This document shows positions 22,143 to 37,256 of a stretch of DNA of 64,000 nt, in pieces (the stretch's first letter is position 1; every line of letters starts with the position of its first letter). This DNA is from Methanobacterium sp. (GTDB lineage: Archaea > Methanobacteriota > Methanobacteria > Methanobacteriales > Methanobacteriaceae): NCBI GenBank assembly GCA_020855015.1, contig JAHKLP010000019.1, positions 35,997 through 99,996 of the forward strand, given 5' to 3'. Made by a program: the position numbers and the translations under genes. Under the pieces are notes generated by a model. That model saw nothing but the letters and a program-made list of their open reading frames with translations. It was not told where the DNA came from and did not search any database.

Positions 22143-22967
22143 TTATTGTATAATCTCTTCGAATGGCTGCACTATTACAAATCCATTACCTCTGAATTCC
22201 AACTGGAATTCTTCACCACTAGTTTTTCCAATCAAAGTTTTAAGTCCAATATCAGTCTTCACAGAAGGTGTTAAGCCACCTGACCAGGCCACAGTTGCTT
22301 GCGGATCTGTGAATACGGGTTCATCAGGAGTTACTGTCAAGGTTATCGGTGTGAAATACGTGGTTATAGCCACCATCCCAGTTCCTTCTAATCTAATATT
22401 GAACAGACCTGCCCCAGAGCTAAGACCCACACCAGTACTCATCATCTTTATGTCCCAGTCGATCTGATCTTCAAATGCTAGTAAATCATTCCCCTTCACA
22501 AAAATTCTTTCATTTTGAAGGTTCAAAACAACAACTGTTTTTCCATAATCAGCCAGATAAACTTTTCCCTGGCCTTCCATTTTCATAAGAGTGGCTGATT
22601 CCCCAGTAACGGCTTTTTTTACAAATTTGTCCAGGCCATGTTCAAAAGCTCCCTCCTTCTTGAACTTCAAACCACCACTGTAGGCAACCATGGCACCTCT
22701 TTTAGCCCATACTCTCCCATTAACATTGATATTCAATAGATAATCGTTTTCGAGTTCAAAAATTTCACCAGTACCAGTTTTTTCTTTAGTTTTATTGATG
22801 AACTCATTAATACTATATTTTTTAGTTCCGCCTTGAACAGGTGCAGCCACTTGCTGGACTTCCGGGGTTTGAGTTACTTCAGGCTCACTACCAGCACTTT
22901 CCATGGCTTCACCACAATTTGGACAAAATTTTCCTTGAACTTCAGTTCCACAGTTTGGACAAAACAT
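22143..22967 (-). CDS. AIM24-family protein with N-terminal zinc ribbon
   Basis: A 274-residue protein. Residues 1-20 form a double-CxxC zinc ribbon ([19 protein letters not shown]), a 40-residue linker rich in Glu, Pro, Val and Gln follows, and residues 70-270 are an AIM24/TIGR00266 domain, a beta-rich fold of unknown biochemical role (landmarks [32 protein letters not shown]). The ATG at 22967 follows GAGGTG. Cytoplasmic. The family occurs in mitochondria and many prokaryotes; function is not established. Confidence 0.8.
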   Translation of the reverse strand: MFCPNCGTEVQGKFCPNCGEAMESAGSEPEVTQTPEVQQVAAPVQGGTKKYSINEFINKTKEKTGTGEIFELENDYLLNINVNGRVWAKRGAMVAYSGGLKFKKEGAFEHGLDKFVKKAVTGESATLMKMEGQGKVYLADYGKTVVVLNLQNERIFVKGNDLLAFEDQIDWDIKMMSTGVGLSSGAGLFNIRLEGTGMVAITTYFTPITLTVTPDEPVFTDPQATVAWSGGLTPSVKTDIGLKTLIGKTSGEEFQLEFRGNGFVIVQPFEEIIQ

Positions 22968-23048
22968 GTTTAACACCTCAAAAAACTTTAACTTCCTGTT
23001 TAGACTTAGTCTTTTATAATTAATTAGGTTATTGTATTTGAAGTTTTA

Positions 23049-23759
23049 TCAAAAATTTTCTTGGTTTAGTAAATCGTTGATATCATCAATAACGTCTTTT
23101 ACTGCAGTTTCAAGCATATTTTTACCCATTTCAAGATCAACAAACACACCTTCTTCTGCAACCTTCTTTGCACCAATTTCGATTCCTGTATCTGCCTTTC
23201 GTGCCTCATCAAGACCAACCATTCCCACTTCAGGGTAGTCATCGAATTGGCAGTGTTCATGAAGGCGTGATTCATCCACAATTCCTAGAACTGCCCCTAT
23301 TGAAAGTTCTCCAGCACCAGCATGAGGTCCTTCAATTTCCACGATTTTATTGTTGAAAACAATTTCTAATTGTGTATCTTTTTTAATTTTGTTAAGATAA
23401 TCTTTGATGGAAACGTTTCCACCATGACCATTTACAAGAACCACTGCTTCCAAACCCAAATTACTCTTAGCCCGTTTTAAGGTAGGAACGAGTTCTTTTT
23501 CGACCAGCACCCCTGATGGAAGATGAACTCCATGTTTAACATAATCATACTCGGTTGCAGCGTAGAGAACTCCTATAAACTTAGCTCCAGTGCGAAATGA
23601 GGCTTCTAATGCGATGTAGGCTGATATTTTAGAATCGGTGTCAATTGGTAGTGATGCACCATGATTCTCCAGATGGGAACCAACAGCCAAAATTCCTATT
23701 TTATGAACATCCGGTGAAATCACATTACCTGAATAGTAGCGAAGTTCAATCATGTTCAT
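23049..23759 (-). CDS. arfB: 2-amino-5-formylamino-6-ribosylaminopyrimidin-4(3H)-one 5'-phosphate deformylase
   Basis: A 236-residue creatininase-family metalloenzyme. It corresponds to ArfB, which removes formate after the archaeal GTP cyclohydrolase III step on the route to riboflavin and F420. Metal-ligand motifs are [16 protein letters not shown] near 30, VNGHGGN near 115 and the Glu/His-rich [11 protein letters not shown]. The start is uncertain between in-frame ATGs at 23759 and 23753; the frame opens at 23768. The upstream gene for a membrane protein ends within 20 bases, so both are likely on one transcript. Confidence 0.8.
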   Translation of the reverse strand: MNMIELRYYSGNVISPDVHKIGILAVGSHLENHGASLPIDTDSKISAYIALEASFRTGAKFIGVLYAATEYDYVKHGVHLPSGVLVEKELVPTLKRAKSNLGLEAVVLVNGHGGNVSIKDYLNKIKKDTQLEIVFNNKIVEIEGPHAGAGELSIGAVLGIVDESRLHEHCQFDDYPEVGMVGLDEARKADTGIEIGAKKVAEEGVFVDLEMGKNMLETAVKDVIDDINDLLNQENF

Positions 23760-23776
23760 TTCTTCCACAGATCAAT

Positions 23777-24262
23777 CTATTTAGTGTCTGCCACATCTTT
23801 AGTCTTGTGATATGCCAATAAAAGGAGAATGAATACTATTGGCATTAATATATCCAAGTAGAGTACTGCTCCTGCATTACCTGCAGCCAGATTACCAGTT
23901 TGATTGATATTATAGATGTGGCCAATAGCAGCACCCCACATGAACACAGCATAAGCAATGATAGTCGGTGCCCAGAAACTACGATATTTAATGGATATAA
24001 GGCCCAAAATACCATAAGAAATGTTTGCAAATCCTACTTCTCGTAAGAAGGGAGTGTTAGGCCATCCCACAGATTGGGCAACCATTTCTGGGGAGAAAAC
24101 TTGAGCTAGGCCACTGAAAATGGATCCCACACCTATTCCAAAACCCAGAAACCATAATAACAAGACTTCTATTAATCTATTTTTTGTCCGTTCTTTCCTT
24201 ATAAAAAAATGTATTAAAGCTCCAACTAAGGGAACTGCAACAAATATATACCACATTTCCAT
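23777..24262 (-). CDS. Polytopic membrane protein (DUF6790-like)
   Basis: A 161-residue integral membrane protein with about four to five helices, short loops and a basic loop after the first helix (IRKERTKNR). The block [17 protein letters not shown] and the [11 protein letters not shown] segment recall the DUF6790 family, of unknown role; this name is from memory. The ATG at 24262 follows GGGGGTTATTATAA. It lies just upstream of arfB on the same strand. Confidence 0.6.
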   Translation of the reverse strand: MEMWYIFVAVPLVGALIHFFIRKERTKNRLIEVLLLWFLGFGIGVGSIFSGLAQVFSPEMVAQSVGWPNTPFLREVGFANISYGILGLISIKYRSFWAPTIIAYAVFMWGAAIGHIYNINQTGNLAAGNAGAVLYLDILMPIVFILLLLAYHKTKDVADTK

Positions 24263-24364
24263 TTATAATAACCCCCATTGATTAAACAATGCTTGATAAA
24301 ATATGAAATTGTGCTTAAACATATGCTATTTATTCTATGTTTTTCAAAAATTTGAATTTTATCA

Positions 24365-25195
<831 letters not shown>

Positions 25196-25202
25196 ACAAA
25201 TA

Positions 25203-25231
25203 CCAGCAATAATAGCTGGAATATTTTTTTT
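25203..25231 (+). terminator. Hairpin plus T-run between lsm and rpl37e
   Basis: CCAGC (25203-25207) pairs perfectly with GCTGG (25215-25219) around a 7-base loop, followed after three bases by eight or nine T (about 25223-25231). The rpl37e ribosome binding site AGGAGG begins at the next base. This looks like a terminator or attenuator inside the lsm-rpl37e transcript. Confidence 0.55.
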
Positions 25232-25241
25232 AGGAGGAAAA

Positions 25242-26319
<1,078 letters not shown>

Positions 26320-26386
26320 TGTTAGGTCATTTTATGAATTATTTTTCATCTCTTTTTAGAAGATCACCCCCAAAAAATATAACTTC

Positions 26387-27801
<1,415 letters not shown>

Positions 27802-27881
27802 ATATATTTTTGACTGATATAAACTGATTAATTTGATGCTATTAAAATTAAACTATTTTTCACACAATCTAAGTGGTTTTT

Positions 27882-29093
27882 ATGGTAGAGTTATTGGCAC
27901 CTGCTCGGGATTTCACCGCCCTTAGATCTGCACTTAATAATGGGGCAGATGCAGTTTATATTGGTTTAGATGGCTACAATATGCGCGCCCACTCCGGCAA
28001 CTTCACCATAGCTAACCTTGATCAGGCTGCTGATACTTGCCACCAGTATGATGCTGGTCTCTATGTCTGTACAAATACTGTAATGAAAAATAGGGATATA
28101 GATCAACTTAAAACCATATTACCCCAGATTCAATCTGCAGGAGCTGACGCTATAATTGCATCTGATCTTGGTGTTCTTAAAATTGCATCTGACGCAAATA
28201 TAGAGGTTCATCTGAGTGTTCAGGCCAACATATCCAACTCAGAATCCTTGAAACTATTGGCTGATCTGGGTGTTAAAAGGGTGATTCTATCCCGTGAATT
28301 ATCCCTACATGAAATTAGAGAAATAATCAAGGACAGTCCTCTTGAAGTAGAGGTTTTTGTGCACGGAGCAATGTGTCTGGCTATTTCCGGAAGATGTTTT
28401 TTAAGTTCATATCTTTACCAGAAGAATGCAAACTGTGGAGAGTGTTTGCAACCATGTCGGAAAGAATGGAAACTCATTTCAGAAGATAATAGTGTTTCAT
28501 TAACTGTTACTGAAGGAAAAGAATTGAATCAAGGTACTTGTGGATTTAAAGGACATATTTTAAGTCCTAATGATCTGTGTATGGTCGAACACATTCCGGA
28601 ACTAATTAAGGCAGGAATATCTTCCTTTAAGATTGAAGGGAGAGCTAGACCGGCAGAATATGTGGCCACAGTTACCAAAGTTTATCGGGAAGCCATTAAC
28701 TCTTATCAAAGCGGTACATGGGAATTTCAGGACCGGTGGATAGACAAATTGAAAGGGGTTTATAATCGCGGTTTTGACACTGGATTCTACTTCCAAAAAG
28801 CCCACAAGACCAGTAACTACAATCAAGCCACATATACCAAACAAGACATCGGAGAAGTGGTTAATTATTATTCTAAAGTGAAAGCTGCGGAGATACGGCT
28901 TTGGCATCCCCTAAAAGTAAGTGATGAGATATTAGTGCAGGGCCCGACTACCGGTTCTGTTACTGGGAAGGTAGAATCACTTCAGATCATGGGTGAAAAC
29001 ATACAAAAAGCTAAAGAAGGAAATGTGGGAGTTCTGTTTAAACATAAAGTACGACCAGGAGATTTAGTTTACCTAAGAGTCAAAAGAACTTAG
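27882..29093 (+). CDS. U32-family peptidase-like protein
   Basis: A 403-residue member of the U32 collagenase-like family. It shows the N-terminal [21 protein letters not shown], the conserved [15 protein letters not shown] and the cysteine cluster [10 protein letters not shown], likely iron-sulfur ligands as in UbiU and RlhA/TrhP relatives. C-terminally, [19 protein letters not shown] is the family signature. Several members are RNA hydroxylation or ubiquinone-type oxygen-free hydroxylation proteins rather than peptidases, so the substrate is open. The ATG at 27882 is preferred over an in-frame GTG at 27873. Confidence 0.85.
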   Translation: MVELLAPARDFTALRSALNNGADAVYIGLDGYNMRAHSGNFTIANLDQAADTCHQYDAGLYVCTNTVMKNRDIDQLKTILPQIQSAGADAIIASDLGVLKIASDANIEVHLSVQANISNSESLKLLADLGVKRVILSRELSLHEIREIIKDSPLEVEVFVHGAMCLAISGRCFLSSYLYQKNANCGECLQPCRKEWKLISEDNSVSLTVTEGKELNQGTCGFKGHILSPNDLCMVEHIPELIKAGISSFKIEGRARPAEYVATVTKVYREAINSYQSGTWEFQDRWIDKLKGVYNRGFDTGFYFQKAHKTSNYNQATYTKQDIGEVVNYYSKVKAAEIRLWHPLKVSDEILVQGPTTGSVTGKVESLQIMGENIQKAKEGNVGVLFKHKVRPGDLVYLRVKRT

Positions 29094-29760
29094 ATAATAA
29101 AATCATGAAAAACTTGATTGTAGATTTATTTGGTTTTCTTTTTATTCTCAGTTCTTATTGTTTCTGATATCCATATAACATGGAAGTAACAACGAATAAT
29201 GCTATCTTAAACATAAGATTTCCTTATGAACATAATAATCTGACAGCTTACCTGAAAGTATTATGACTATGGTTGATGCCGGCATGTAAATTGTAAAAGG
29301 GCATAGACATAGTAAGACATACTTCCCAAATTACTGATTATGTTGGGAATTGCATGATAATAATAGAGTTTTCCAGAACACCATCAAACGACCAATCCTA
29401 AGGCCGGCCATCATAACTTGAAGCTGCTCGATTTAAATTATCACTCAATCTATCCGTTTTATGCCGAAAATTCATTGTATATGCCTTTTATTTTTATCAA
29501 TGTTGATTTAACAGTTTTTATAGCTTTTTGAAGCTCTTCAGTCTCTTCTGTATCCAATGATGTAAGGTTTTGATGAGATTACTTTCTGAGAAAAAACAGG
29601 AAAATATTTCATAATATGGGGATCATTAAAAAAAGGTTATAATCAAAAAAATTATATTAATTGATATAAATCTTGAGATTCACTAACTTAATCTTAAGAT
29701 ATCAAGAGATTTGATAACTACCATTATTTGAGAATTCTTGAGGTGTGAGGAGTTGATATT
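29094..29760. other. 667-base stretch without an intact gene; possible gene relics
   Basis: No frame of gene size is open. Reverse-strand fragments look protein-like but are broken by stops: a Glu/Lys-rich frame ending at about 29462 (segment EETEELQKAIKTVKSTLIKI), a hydrophobic frame around 29330-29415 (segment AGLRIGRLMVFWKT), and one around 29210-29290 (segment TIVIILSGKLSDYY). The latter two could be remnants of a membrane transporter. An 8-base GGCCGGCC lies at 29402-29409. The last 60 bases hold the leader of the CBS gene. The relic interpretation is weak. Confidence 0.3.
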
Positions 29761-30230
<470 letters not shown>

Positions 30231-30234
<4 letters not shown>

Positions 30235-31028
30235 GTAAGACCAAACACATTGCCATTTACGGCAAGGGAGGTATTGGTAAATCCACCATAGTATCCAACC
30301 TGGCTGCAGCCTACTCTAAAAATAGAAATGTGCTGGTTATTGGCTGCGACCCCAAAGCAGACACCACCCGCACCCTGGTAGGGCGAAGGATTCCCACCAT
30401 CCTGGATATTTTAAAAGAAAAAAGAGACACCAATCAGGAAGATGTTCTATTCCATGGATATGGAAATGTGAAGTGTGTGGAAAGTGGCGGTCCTGAACCT
30501 GGTGTTGGATGTGCAGGGAGAGGAGTTATTGTAGCTATGAAACTCTTGGAGAATTTGGAAGTTTTTTCCGAAGATGTAGATATAATTATCTATGATGTGC
30601 TGGGAGATGTAGTTTGTGGAGGCTTTGCAGTGCCCCTCAGGGAAGATTTCGCTGATGAAGTATACATAGTAACTTCTGGAGAATATATGGCATTATACGC
30701 AGCCAATAACATATCTAAGGGCATTAAAAAGCTTAAAAGCAATCTGGGGGGCATAATCTGCAACTGCCGAGGCATCCATCGAGAAATGGAAATTGTGGAA
30801 GAATTCGCTTACAGAATTGGAAGTCAAGTTATTGGAGTAATCCCACGCAGTGAATTAGTCCAAAAAAGTGAAATTGATGCAAAAACAGTTGTAGAAAAAT
30901 TTCCGGACTCTGAACAGGCAAATCAATATAAAAATCTTTCAAAATCAATCTATAATAACCAAGAATTTGTGATTCCCGAGCCAATGGATGTGGAAGAATT
31001 TGAAGAATTCTTCAGAACATTTCAGTAA
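30231..31028 (+). CDS. cfbC: NifH-like ATP-dependent reductase, CfbC-type
   Basis: A 265-residue nitrogenase iron protein homologue of the methanogen group IV. It has the P-loop GKGGIGKST (residues 11-19), switch residues in GCDPKAD, and the two cysteines that hold the inter-subunit [4Fe-4S] cluster at C94 (GVGCAGRG) and C129 (VVCGGF). The block VESGGPEPGVGCAGRG fits CfbC, which donates electrons to CfbD when Ni-sirohydrochlorin a,c-diamide is reductively cyclised in coenzyme F430 synthesis. No NifD/CfbD partner is adjacent, and Methanobacteriales may carry a second NifH-like paralogue, so CfbC is likely but not certain. Confidence 0.65.
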
Positions 31029-31059
31029 CCATTTATTTTATTATAAAAGTCTTTGAATC

Positions 31060-31497
31060 TCAAATATTCTTTCTTTCTAATCCTATTTCTTTAAAGGCAT
31101 TAGAAACTGCATATTCCGCATCATCAATATTTAAAAAATAAATTAAATGGGAATTGCATTTACAATCAGAACATCCGAAGCCCTGAACTTCTTTTCCATT
31201 CTCTGCAATACTTTTGGCCAGTTCACATTCGTGTTTAACTCCATCATCTGAAAAGTAAACTTCATTTATCAAGGATTGAGGATTATCCAGAAGGTAATCA
31301 ACATGCCAGTGAAGTTTTTTATCCTTGCTTAAATGTCTTTGAATTCTACCTTCCAGAGAGTTCATGGCCGAACCAATATAAACATAACAACCCTTATAAA
31401 AGTTGATTTTTCCTTTTTGGCCTATGATGATTTTTTTATCCGCTTTCTGATGGATCAAAAGGCAATATGTGCCTTTTCGAACTGTTTTAATACTCAT
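31060..31497 (-). CDS. GIY-YIG nuclease-like protein (DUF123)
   Basis: About 145 residues. The GIY-YIG core reads KGTYCLLIHQ followed by GCYVYIGSAMNSLEGRIQRH (the YVYIGSA part is the GIY-YIG second motif); HWHVDYLLD is next, then a cysteine pair GCSDCKCNSHLIYF. This is the archaeal DUF123 group, whose activity is not defined. The ATG at 31497 is preferred, giving MSIKTVRKG; the frame continues upstream to 31545 without a binding site. Confidence 0.75.
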   Translation of the reverse strand: MSIKTVRKGTYCLLIHQKADKKIIIGQKGKINFYKGCYVYIGSAMNSLEGRIQRHLSKDKKLHWHVDYLLDNPQSLINEVYFSDDGVKHECELAKSIAENGKEVQGFGCSDCKCNSHLIYFLNIDDAEYAVSNAFKEIGLERKNI

Positions 31498-31569
31498 AGA
31501 ATGATATCCTTTTTTTAGTGATTTTTTTATTTGTAAGATTATCAATCTCTTTTAGAATTTACTACATGA

Positions 31570-32382
31570 TTAAAAATCCATGATTTCTGCACCAGACTCC
31601 AGAGGGAGGAATTTATCTTCAAATTCATTCTTGAATCTACATAAAGCTTCAAATCCTGTGCAATGCCCAAGGGCTATGAGTTCAGGTTTAATTTTTTTAA
31701 ATTCATTCAATGTTCGCCCTATTCTCTTAGGATCGGCATTAATAAGATGTGATCCCCCAATAACGCCATATATTTCATCTTGAAAATACTCCATGGCTGA
31801 ATAAAGGATATTTACAATACCAAGATGGGCGCAACCGGATATAATCACTAAACCATTATCAGTTTCCACAACCAAATTCAATTCATCACTAAATTTATCT
31901 TTTAAAAATTTACCCTCTCTTTTAATGGATAAATATGAGGGGATGTTTTCAAAATCACAATATTTATCCACATTATTGAAAATCCACAGATTACTTCCTA
32001 TTTTTGTAGTTTCAGCAACGAATTCCAGTTCTATGCCTGATTTATCAAGATCAACTGATTTTGGAAAACCTATGTATCGTGAATTCCCATCTAATACAGC
32101 ATATTTGGGAATTAACGCATCAGAATGCAAAAAAAACTTGGCCCCTGTATTATGTAGAGCTGGAATGCCTCCAGTGTGGTCGTCATGCCCATGACTTAAC
32201 ACAACCTTGTCTACAGAATCTAAACCAAGCAGATCAAAGTTATGTTTAAAAACTTGGGGGGTCTTTCCAGCATCCATTATGATCTTTTCATTGTCTAAAT
32301 TCAAAAATAATGAAAATCCATGTTCAGCATACAAATTTGAAGCGAAAAGGGCTCGATTATCCACAATACAACTGATTTTCAT
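31570..32382 (-). CDS. MBL-fold metallo-hydrolase (COG1237-like)
   Basis: A 270-residue metallo-beta-lactamase-fold protein with the di-metal motif LSHGHDDHTGG near residue 64, a later GCAHLGIVN and a final ALGHCTGFEA. It resembles the COG1237 group, which includes a Methanocaldococcus protein named as a dihydropterin ribofuranosylaminobenzene phosphate synthase of methanopterin synthesis; I cannot say whether this member has that role. No signal peptide. Confidence 0.75.
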   Translation of the reverse strand: MKISCIVDNRALFASNLYAEHGFSLFLNLDNEKIIMDAGKTPQVFKHNFDLLGLDSVDKVVLSHGHDDHTGGIPALHNTGAKFFLHSDALIPKYAVLDGNSRYIGFPKSVDLDKSGIELEFVAETTKIGSNLWIFNNVDKYCDFENIPSYLSIKREGKFLKDKFSDELNLVVETDNGLVIISGCAHLGIVNILYSAMEYFQDEIYGVIGGSHLINADPKRIGRTLNEFKKIKPELIALGHCTGFEALCRFKNEFEDKFLPLESGAEIMDF

Positions 32383-32511
32383 AGTAACACGTCAAATTGA
32401 AGTGAGTTATTTAATATTTATTTTAAATATTCTTAAATATATTAAATCCATACTACCAAAATTCAATAAATACTAAAATTGAATTCAGGGATAGTTATTA
32501 ACCGGGATGGA

Positions 32512-32937
32512 ATGACCATGGAATACACCTTCACAGCTAAAGGACACTATAATGTTACCTCCAAACATCGTACTACATTCGAAGTAACTCAAGATATAGA
32601 TATGGGGCTTAGAGCAGATTGTATTGTTGGAGTAGCTTCAATCGCGTCCTTAAATGACCTGCCGCACAATATGAAGGAAACTATTCGTAACGAAAACGTC
32701 AAAATTAAGATTATTCTAGAAACAGAAAATGCTACAGATTCTATTACTGGACATGGTCATCCTGCACTTACCCTGGATCATCCCACAGATATAGTATGCC
32801 GTAAAAGTGATTACACTTGCAGCCGAACCCTAATGATAGGTGCGGATAAGGCAGCAGTTGATTTAAACTCTGATCTGGTAGAGGATCTTAGATCTGGGAA
32901 AACTCTAGAAGTTACCATAATTGTTAACACAACATAG
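32512..32937 (+). CDS. DUF371 family archaeal protein
   Basis: About 141 residues of the archaeal DUF371 family: FTAKGHYNVTSKHRTTFEVT near the N-terminus, then a block around ITGHGHPALTLDHPTDIVCRKS and CSRTLMIGADKAA. The repeated His-Asp pattern suggests metal or nucleotide binding, but no function is established. ATGs at 32512 and 32518 are both possible; the frame opens at 32479 without a binding site. It runs convergently into the tRNA gene. Confidence 0.75.
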   Translation: MTMEYTFTAKGHYNVTSKHRTTFEVTQDIDMGLRADCIVGVASIASLNDLPHNMKETIRNENVKIKIILETENATDSITGHGHPALTLDHPTDIVCRKSDYTCSRTLMIGADKAAVDLNSDLVEDLRSGKTLEVTIIVNTT

Positions 32938-32976
32938 AACTTAAAAAAAATGTTTCGAGAATTAATATTCTCTAAA

Positions 32977-33071
<95 letters not shown>

Positions 33072-33116
33072 GATTCTCACACAAGAGAGTAAAGCATACC
33101 ATCATCTCTCACTTTC

Positions 33117-33128
33117 ACTATTTAAAGG
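33117..33128 (-). promoter_or_regulatory. TATA box of tRNA-Leu(GAG)
   Basis: On the reverse strand ACCTTTAAATAG matches a BRE/TATA arrangement. It lies about 57 bases upstream of the mature tRNA 5' end, predicting a 5' leader of about 30 bases to be removed by RNase P. Confidence 0.5.
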
Positions 33129-33184
33129 TTACTTCCCTAAACTTAATACCTAAGACCTTTCTAAATGTTATTGACCGTGATTTT

Positions 33185-33475
33185 ATGGATGCTGTGAAAA
33201 TAGTTGGAGATGATTTGTTAGTTAATATTGAAGTCTCACCGCGTTCTGATCATTTTGATATCTCCTCTTACAACCCTTGGAGGAAAACCCTAGAAGTTAA
33301 GTTAAAATCACCCCCTCTGAAGGGAAAGGCTAATAAAGAAATAGTTAAAGAGTTTTCAAAATTAACTGGTCGGAAAGTAGCCATTGTTTCTGGACTTAAA
33401 AGTCATCAAAAAATTGTAAAAATTCCCAATATAAGCAAAAAAGATTTTATGAAAAAAATCGAAGAAAAAATATGA
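33185..33475 (+). CDS. UPF0235/DUF167 family protein
   Basis: A 96-residue protein of the YggU/DUF167 family. It has the conserved VNIEVSPRSDHFDI and the family core LKSPPLKGKANKEIVKEFSKL, followed by VAIVSGLKSHQKIVKI. Family structures are small alpha/beta folds of unknown role. The ATG at 33185 has GTGAT upstream. Confidence 0.88.
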   Translation: MDAVKIVGDDLLVNIEVSPRSDHFDISSYNPWRKTLEVKLKSPPLKGKANKEIVKEFSKLTGRKVAIVSGLKSHQKIVKIPNISKKDFMKKIEEKI

Positions 33476-33491
33476 TATTTTTCTAATTTTA

Positions 33492-34595
33492 CTATTTCCC
33501 AGATAAATATTTCAATCCAGGTAATTTATCCAGGATCATTAGTGTGATTAAAGATACAATTAAAGTTAGAAATACGAATATAGGAATGTTATAGATAGGA
33601 TTGGTATTTACAGATAACAAACCGAAATATTCAAAGAACCTTAATACCAAGATATTTAAAAGGTATATCCCATAACTGAATAAGCTTACTTTTATTATCA
33701 AACCGTTCAATGACCAATTCTTCACAGACCAAGAGCTGAAATCTGTATTTTTTATAATTATAAAGACTCCAGTAGCTTGTAAAAAGGCATTAGGTGTCAG
33801 ATCTCCTAATTGAATGAAAGTCAAATCCAATTGACCAGTTTGATAAGTTAGATAGATGGTCCCCACAAAGGTGATTAATGTACCAGTTATAAAGAGAATG
33901 AGTCCGAAAAGACGACTATTCAAATACTTGGACTCTTTTTTCGCCAGATAATATCCAAGAACGAAATAACCAATGAATCCACTGAAGTATATCAGGTAGT
34001 TTTCCAACAGGAAACTAACTGAAAAGAAGCCCAATAATAGTGTGATTAACCATATGACTAAAAAATATTCAACTTCTCTGTCGTTAGAGTTTTTTATCCA
34101 CTTTGAAATTATGGGAGTAACCAAATACAGCCCTACGATCATGTATATGAACCAGAACTGAATGGCAACTATGGTAGGATCAAGAAAGGCTTTGCCAATA
34201 AATTCCAAAACTGCGAAAAGAGTATAATTCTCGCCTAAAACATTCTGAAAATTAATTTTAAAAAATATATAAATGAAATTCCATAAAATAAATGGAATAA
34301 GCACTCTCTTCAATCTACGGCTGAGAAAGTCAGTTAATTCATATTCACGATTCAGTAGAAGATAACCAGATATCATGACAAAAGCAATGATACCAAAACG
34401 GCTTAATGATTCGAAAAAGGTAGCTATCAACCAGAAATTACTCTGATAACTGATATCGGTGAGGTAACTGGAAGAAACATGTATAACCAAAATAGCAACA
34501 ATGGCCAGTGCTCGAACCCAATCAACCCAAAGTATCCTGTCTTTAAAACCTTCACTTTTTAAACTTTTTCTGATATTTTCCGTAATTGATAGCAT
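33492..34595 (-). CDS. Acyltransferase-3 family membrane protein
   Basis: A 367-residue polytopic membrane protein with about ten helices, of the acyltransferase-3 (WecH/OafA) family that O-acetylates cell-surface sugars. The signature is WVRALAIVAILVIHVSSSYL (residues about 26-45), in which the Arg and His are the conserved catalytic-site residues, and LSRRLKRVLIPFILWN near 90. The ATG at 34595 follows CTGGAG. It lies next to the RfbB/RfbC/GalU/GalE cluster, in keeping with decoration of a surface glycan or pseudomurein-associated polymer. Confidence 0.85.
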   Translation of the reverse strand: MLSITENIRKSLKSEGFKDRILWVDWVRALAIVAILVIHVSSSYLTDISYQSNFWLIATFFESLSRFGIIAFVMISGYLLLNREYELTDFLSRRLKRVLIPFILWNFIYIFFKINFQNVLGENYTLFAVLEFIGKAFLDPTIVAIQFWFIYMIVGLYLVTPIISKWIKNSNDREVEYFLVIWLITLLLGFFSVSFLLENYLIYFSGFIGYFVLGYYLAKKESKYLNSRLFGLILFITGTLITFVGTIYLTYQTGQLDLTFIQLGDLTPNAFLQATGVFIIIKNTDFSSWSVKNWSLNGLIIKVSLFSYGIYLLNILVLRFFEYFGLLSVNTNPIYNIPIFVFLTLIVSLITLMILDKLPGLKYLSGK

Positions 34596-34682
34596 GAATA
34601 ATTCTCCAGATAATAGGAAAATGAAGTCAAAAATAAATAGGGTTATGATCCCCTTGAAAAAACTTAAACTATTGATCTCACC

Positions 34683-35618
<936 letters not shown>

Positions 35619-35637
35619 TAAATCACCAATTAGTCAT

Positions 35638-36105
<468 letters not shown>

Positions 36106-36133
36106 AAATACACCGTTTTATTCTTCTTGGAAA

Positions 36134-36145
36134 GTTTTATATATC
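36134..36145 (-). promoter_or_regulatory. TATA box of the rfbC-rfbB transcript
   Basis: On the reverse strand GATATATAAAAC lies about 35 bases upstream of the rfbC ATG, giving a short leader. It sits in the 230-base divergent region shared with galU. Confidence 0.45.
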
Positions 36146-36336
36146 TCGCTCCTATTAACCATTACCATGAATCATTTGGAAATTGTAGCCAACCAATTAA
36201 CAAATGTTCTTGATCTGAATTAAATTTATTAATTCCCCTAAAAATTTTAGTTTCATCTTGACTATGAACATTTAAACCAGAAATCATCCCTATGATTTAA
36301 CAAATGAATGCAAAGCTATAGAATGGAGAATGGATA

Positions 36337-37182
36337 ATGAAAGCTGTCATACCTGCGGCAGGCCTCGGAACCCGGTTTTTACCAGCGACTAAGGCCCAAC
36401 CAAAAGAAATGTTACCGGTTTATAATAAACCAACCATCCAATACGTGGTTGAAGAGGCAGTGGCCTCCGGAATCGATGATATACTGATTATAACTGGTAA
36501 GGGAAAAAGATCAATTGAAGATCATTTTGACCGTTCCTTTGAACTGGAGTACTCCCTTCGTAACTGTGGCAAAATGGATTATCTGGTAGAGGTTGAGGCC
36601 ATATCTGAAATGGCAGATATATATTACGTTAGACAAAAACAACAGAAGGGACTGGGAGATGCCATACTCTGTGCCGAAAAACACATCGACGGACAGCCAT
36701 TCGCCGTGCTTTTAGGAGACACAATAACTCAATCTTCAACTCCTTGCACCAGACAGCTCCTGGATATACATGAAAAATATGATGCATCATCTATTGCAAT
36801 TGAAAGGGTTCCACGTGATAAAATTGAACGCTATGGAATTATCAAAGGACAACAAGTTGAAGATGCTGTTTATAAAATTGAAGATATGGTTGAAAAGCCC
36901 CGGCCAGAGGATGCACCATCAGATCTGGCCATCACAGGACGTTACGTGCTGGATTCTGAAATATTTGACCATCTTGATGACATTCCTCCAGGTGTGGGTG
37001 GGGAGATACAACTCACCGACGCCATGCGGCGTTTAGACAATATTTACGGCCATATATTTGATGGTAAAATGTATGACATTGGAAACAATGTAGAATGGCT
37101 TAAAAGCTCCCTGGAGATAGCTCTACAGGACCCTGAAGTCAATGGAGAATTAAGGGAATATTTAAGAAATATTCTGAAATAA
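36337..37182 (+). CDS. galU: UTP-glucose-1-phosphate uridylyltransferase
   Basis: A 281-residue nucleotidyltransferase. The signature VIPAAGLGTRFLPATKAQPK and MLPVYNKPTIQYVVEEA at the N-terminus identify the GalU group (the PATK and PKEMLPV forms differ from RfbA). It makes UDP-glucose, the substrate of GalE in the same cluster. The ATG follows TGGAGAATGGATA. It is divergent from rfbC. Confidence 0.9.
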   Translation: MKAVIPAAGLGTRFLPATKAQPKEMLPVYNKPTIQYVVEEAVASGIDDILIITGKGKRSIEDHFDRSFELEYSLRNCGKMDYLVEVEAISEMADIYYVRQKQQKGLGDAILCAEKHIDGQPFAVLLGDTITQSSTPCTRQLLDIHEKYDASSIAIERVPRDKIERYGIIKGQQVEDAVYKIEDMVEKPRPEDAPSDLAITGRYVLDSEIFDHLDDIPPGVGGEIQLTDAMRRLDNIYGHIFDGKMYDIGNNVEWLKSSLEIALQDPEVNGELREYLRNILK

Positions 37183-37256
37183 TAACATATTTTTTCTTTT
37201 TAAAGGTCAAATCCCTGATTTAAACAATTGCTGAAGATATGCCTGTTTACCCTTAA

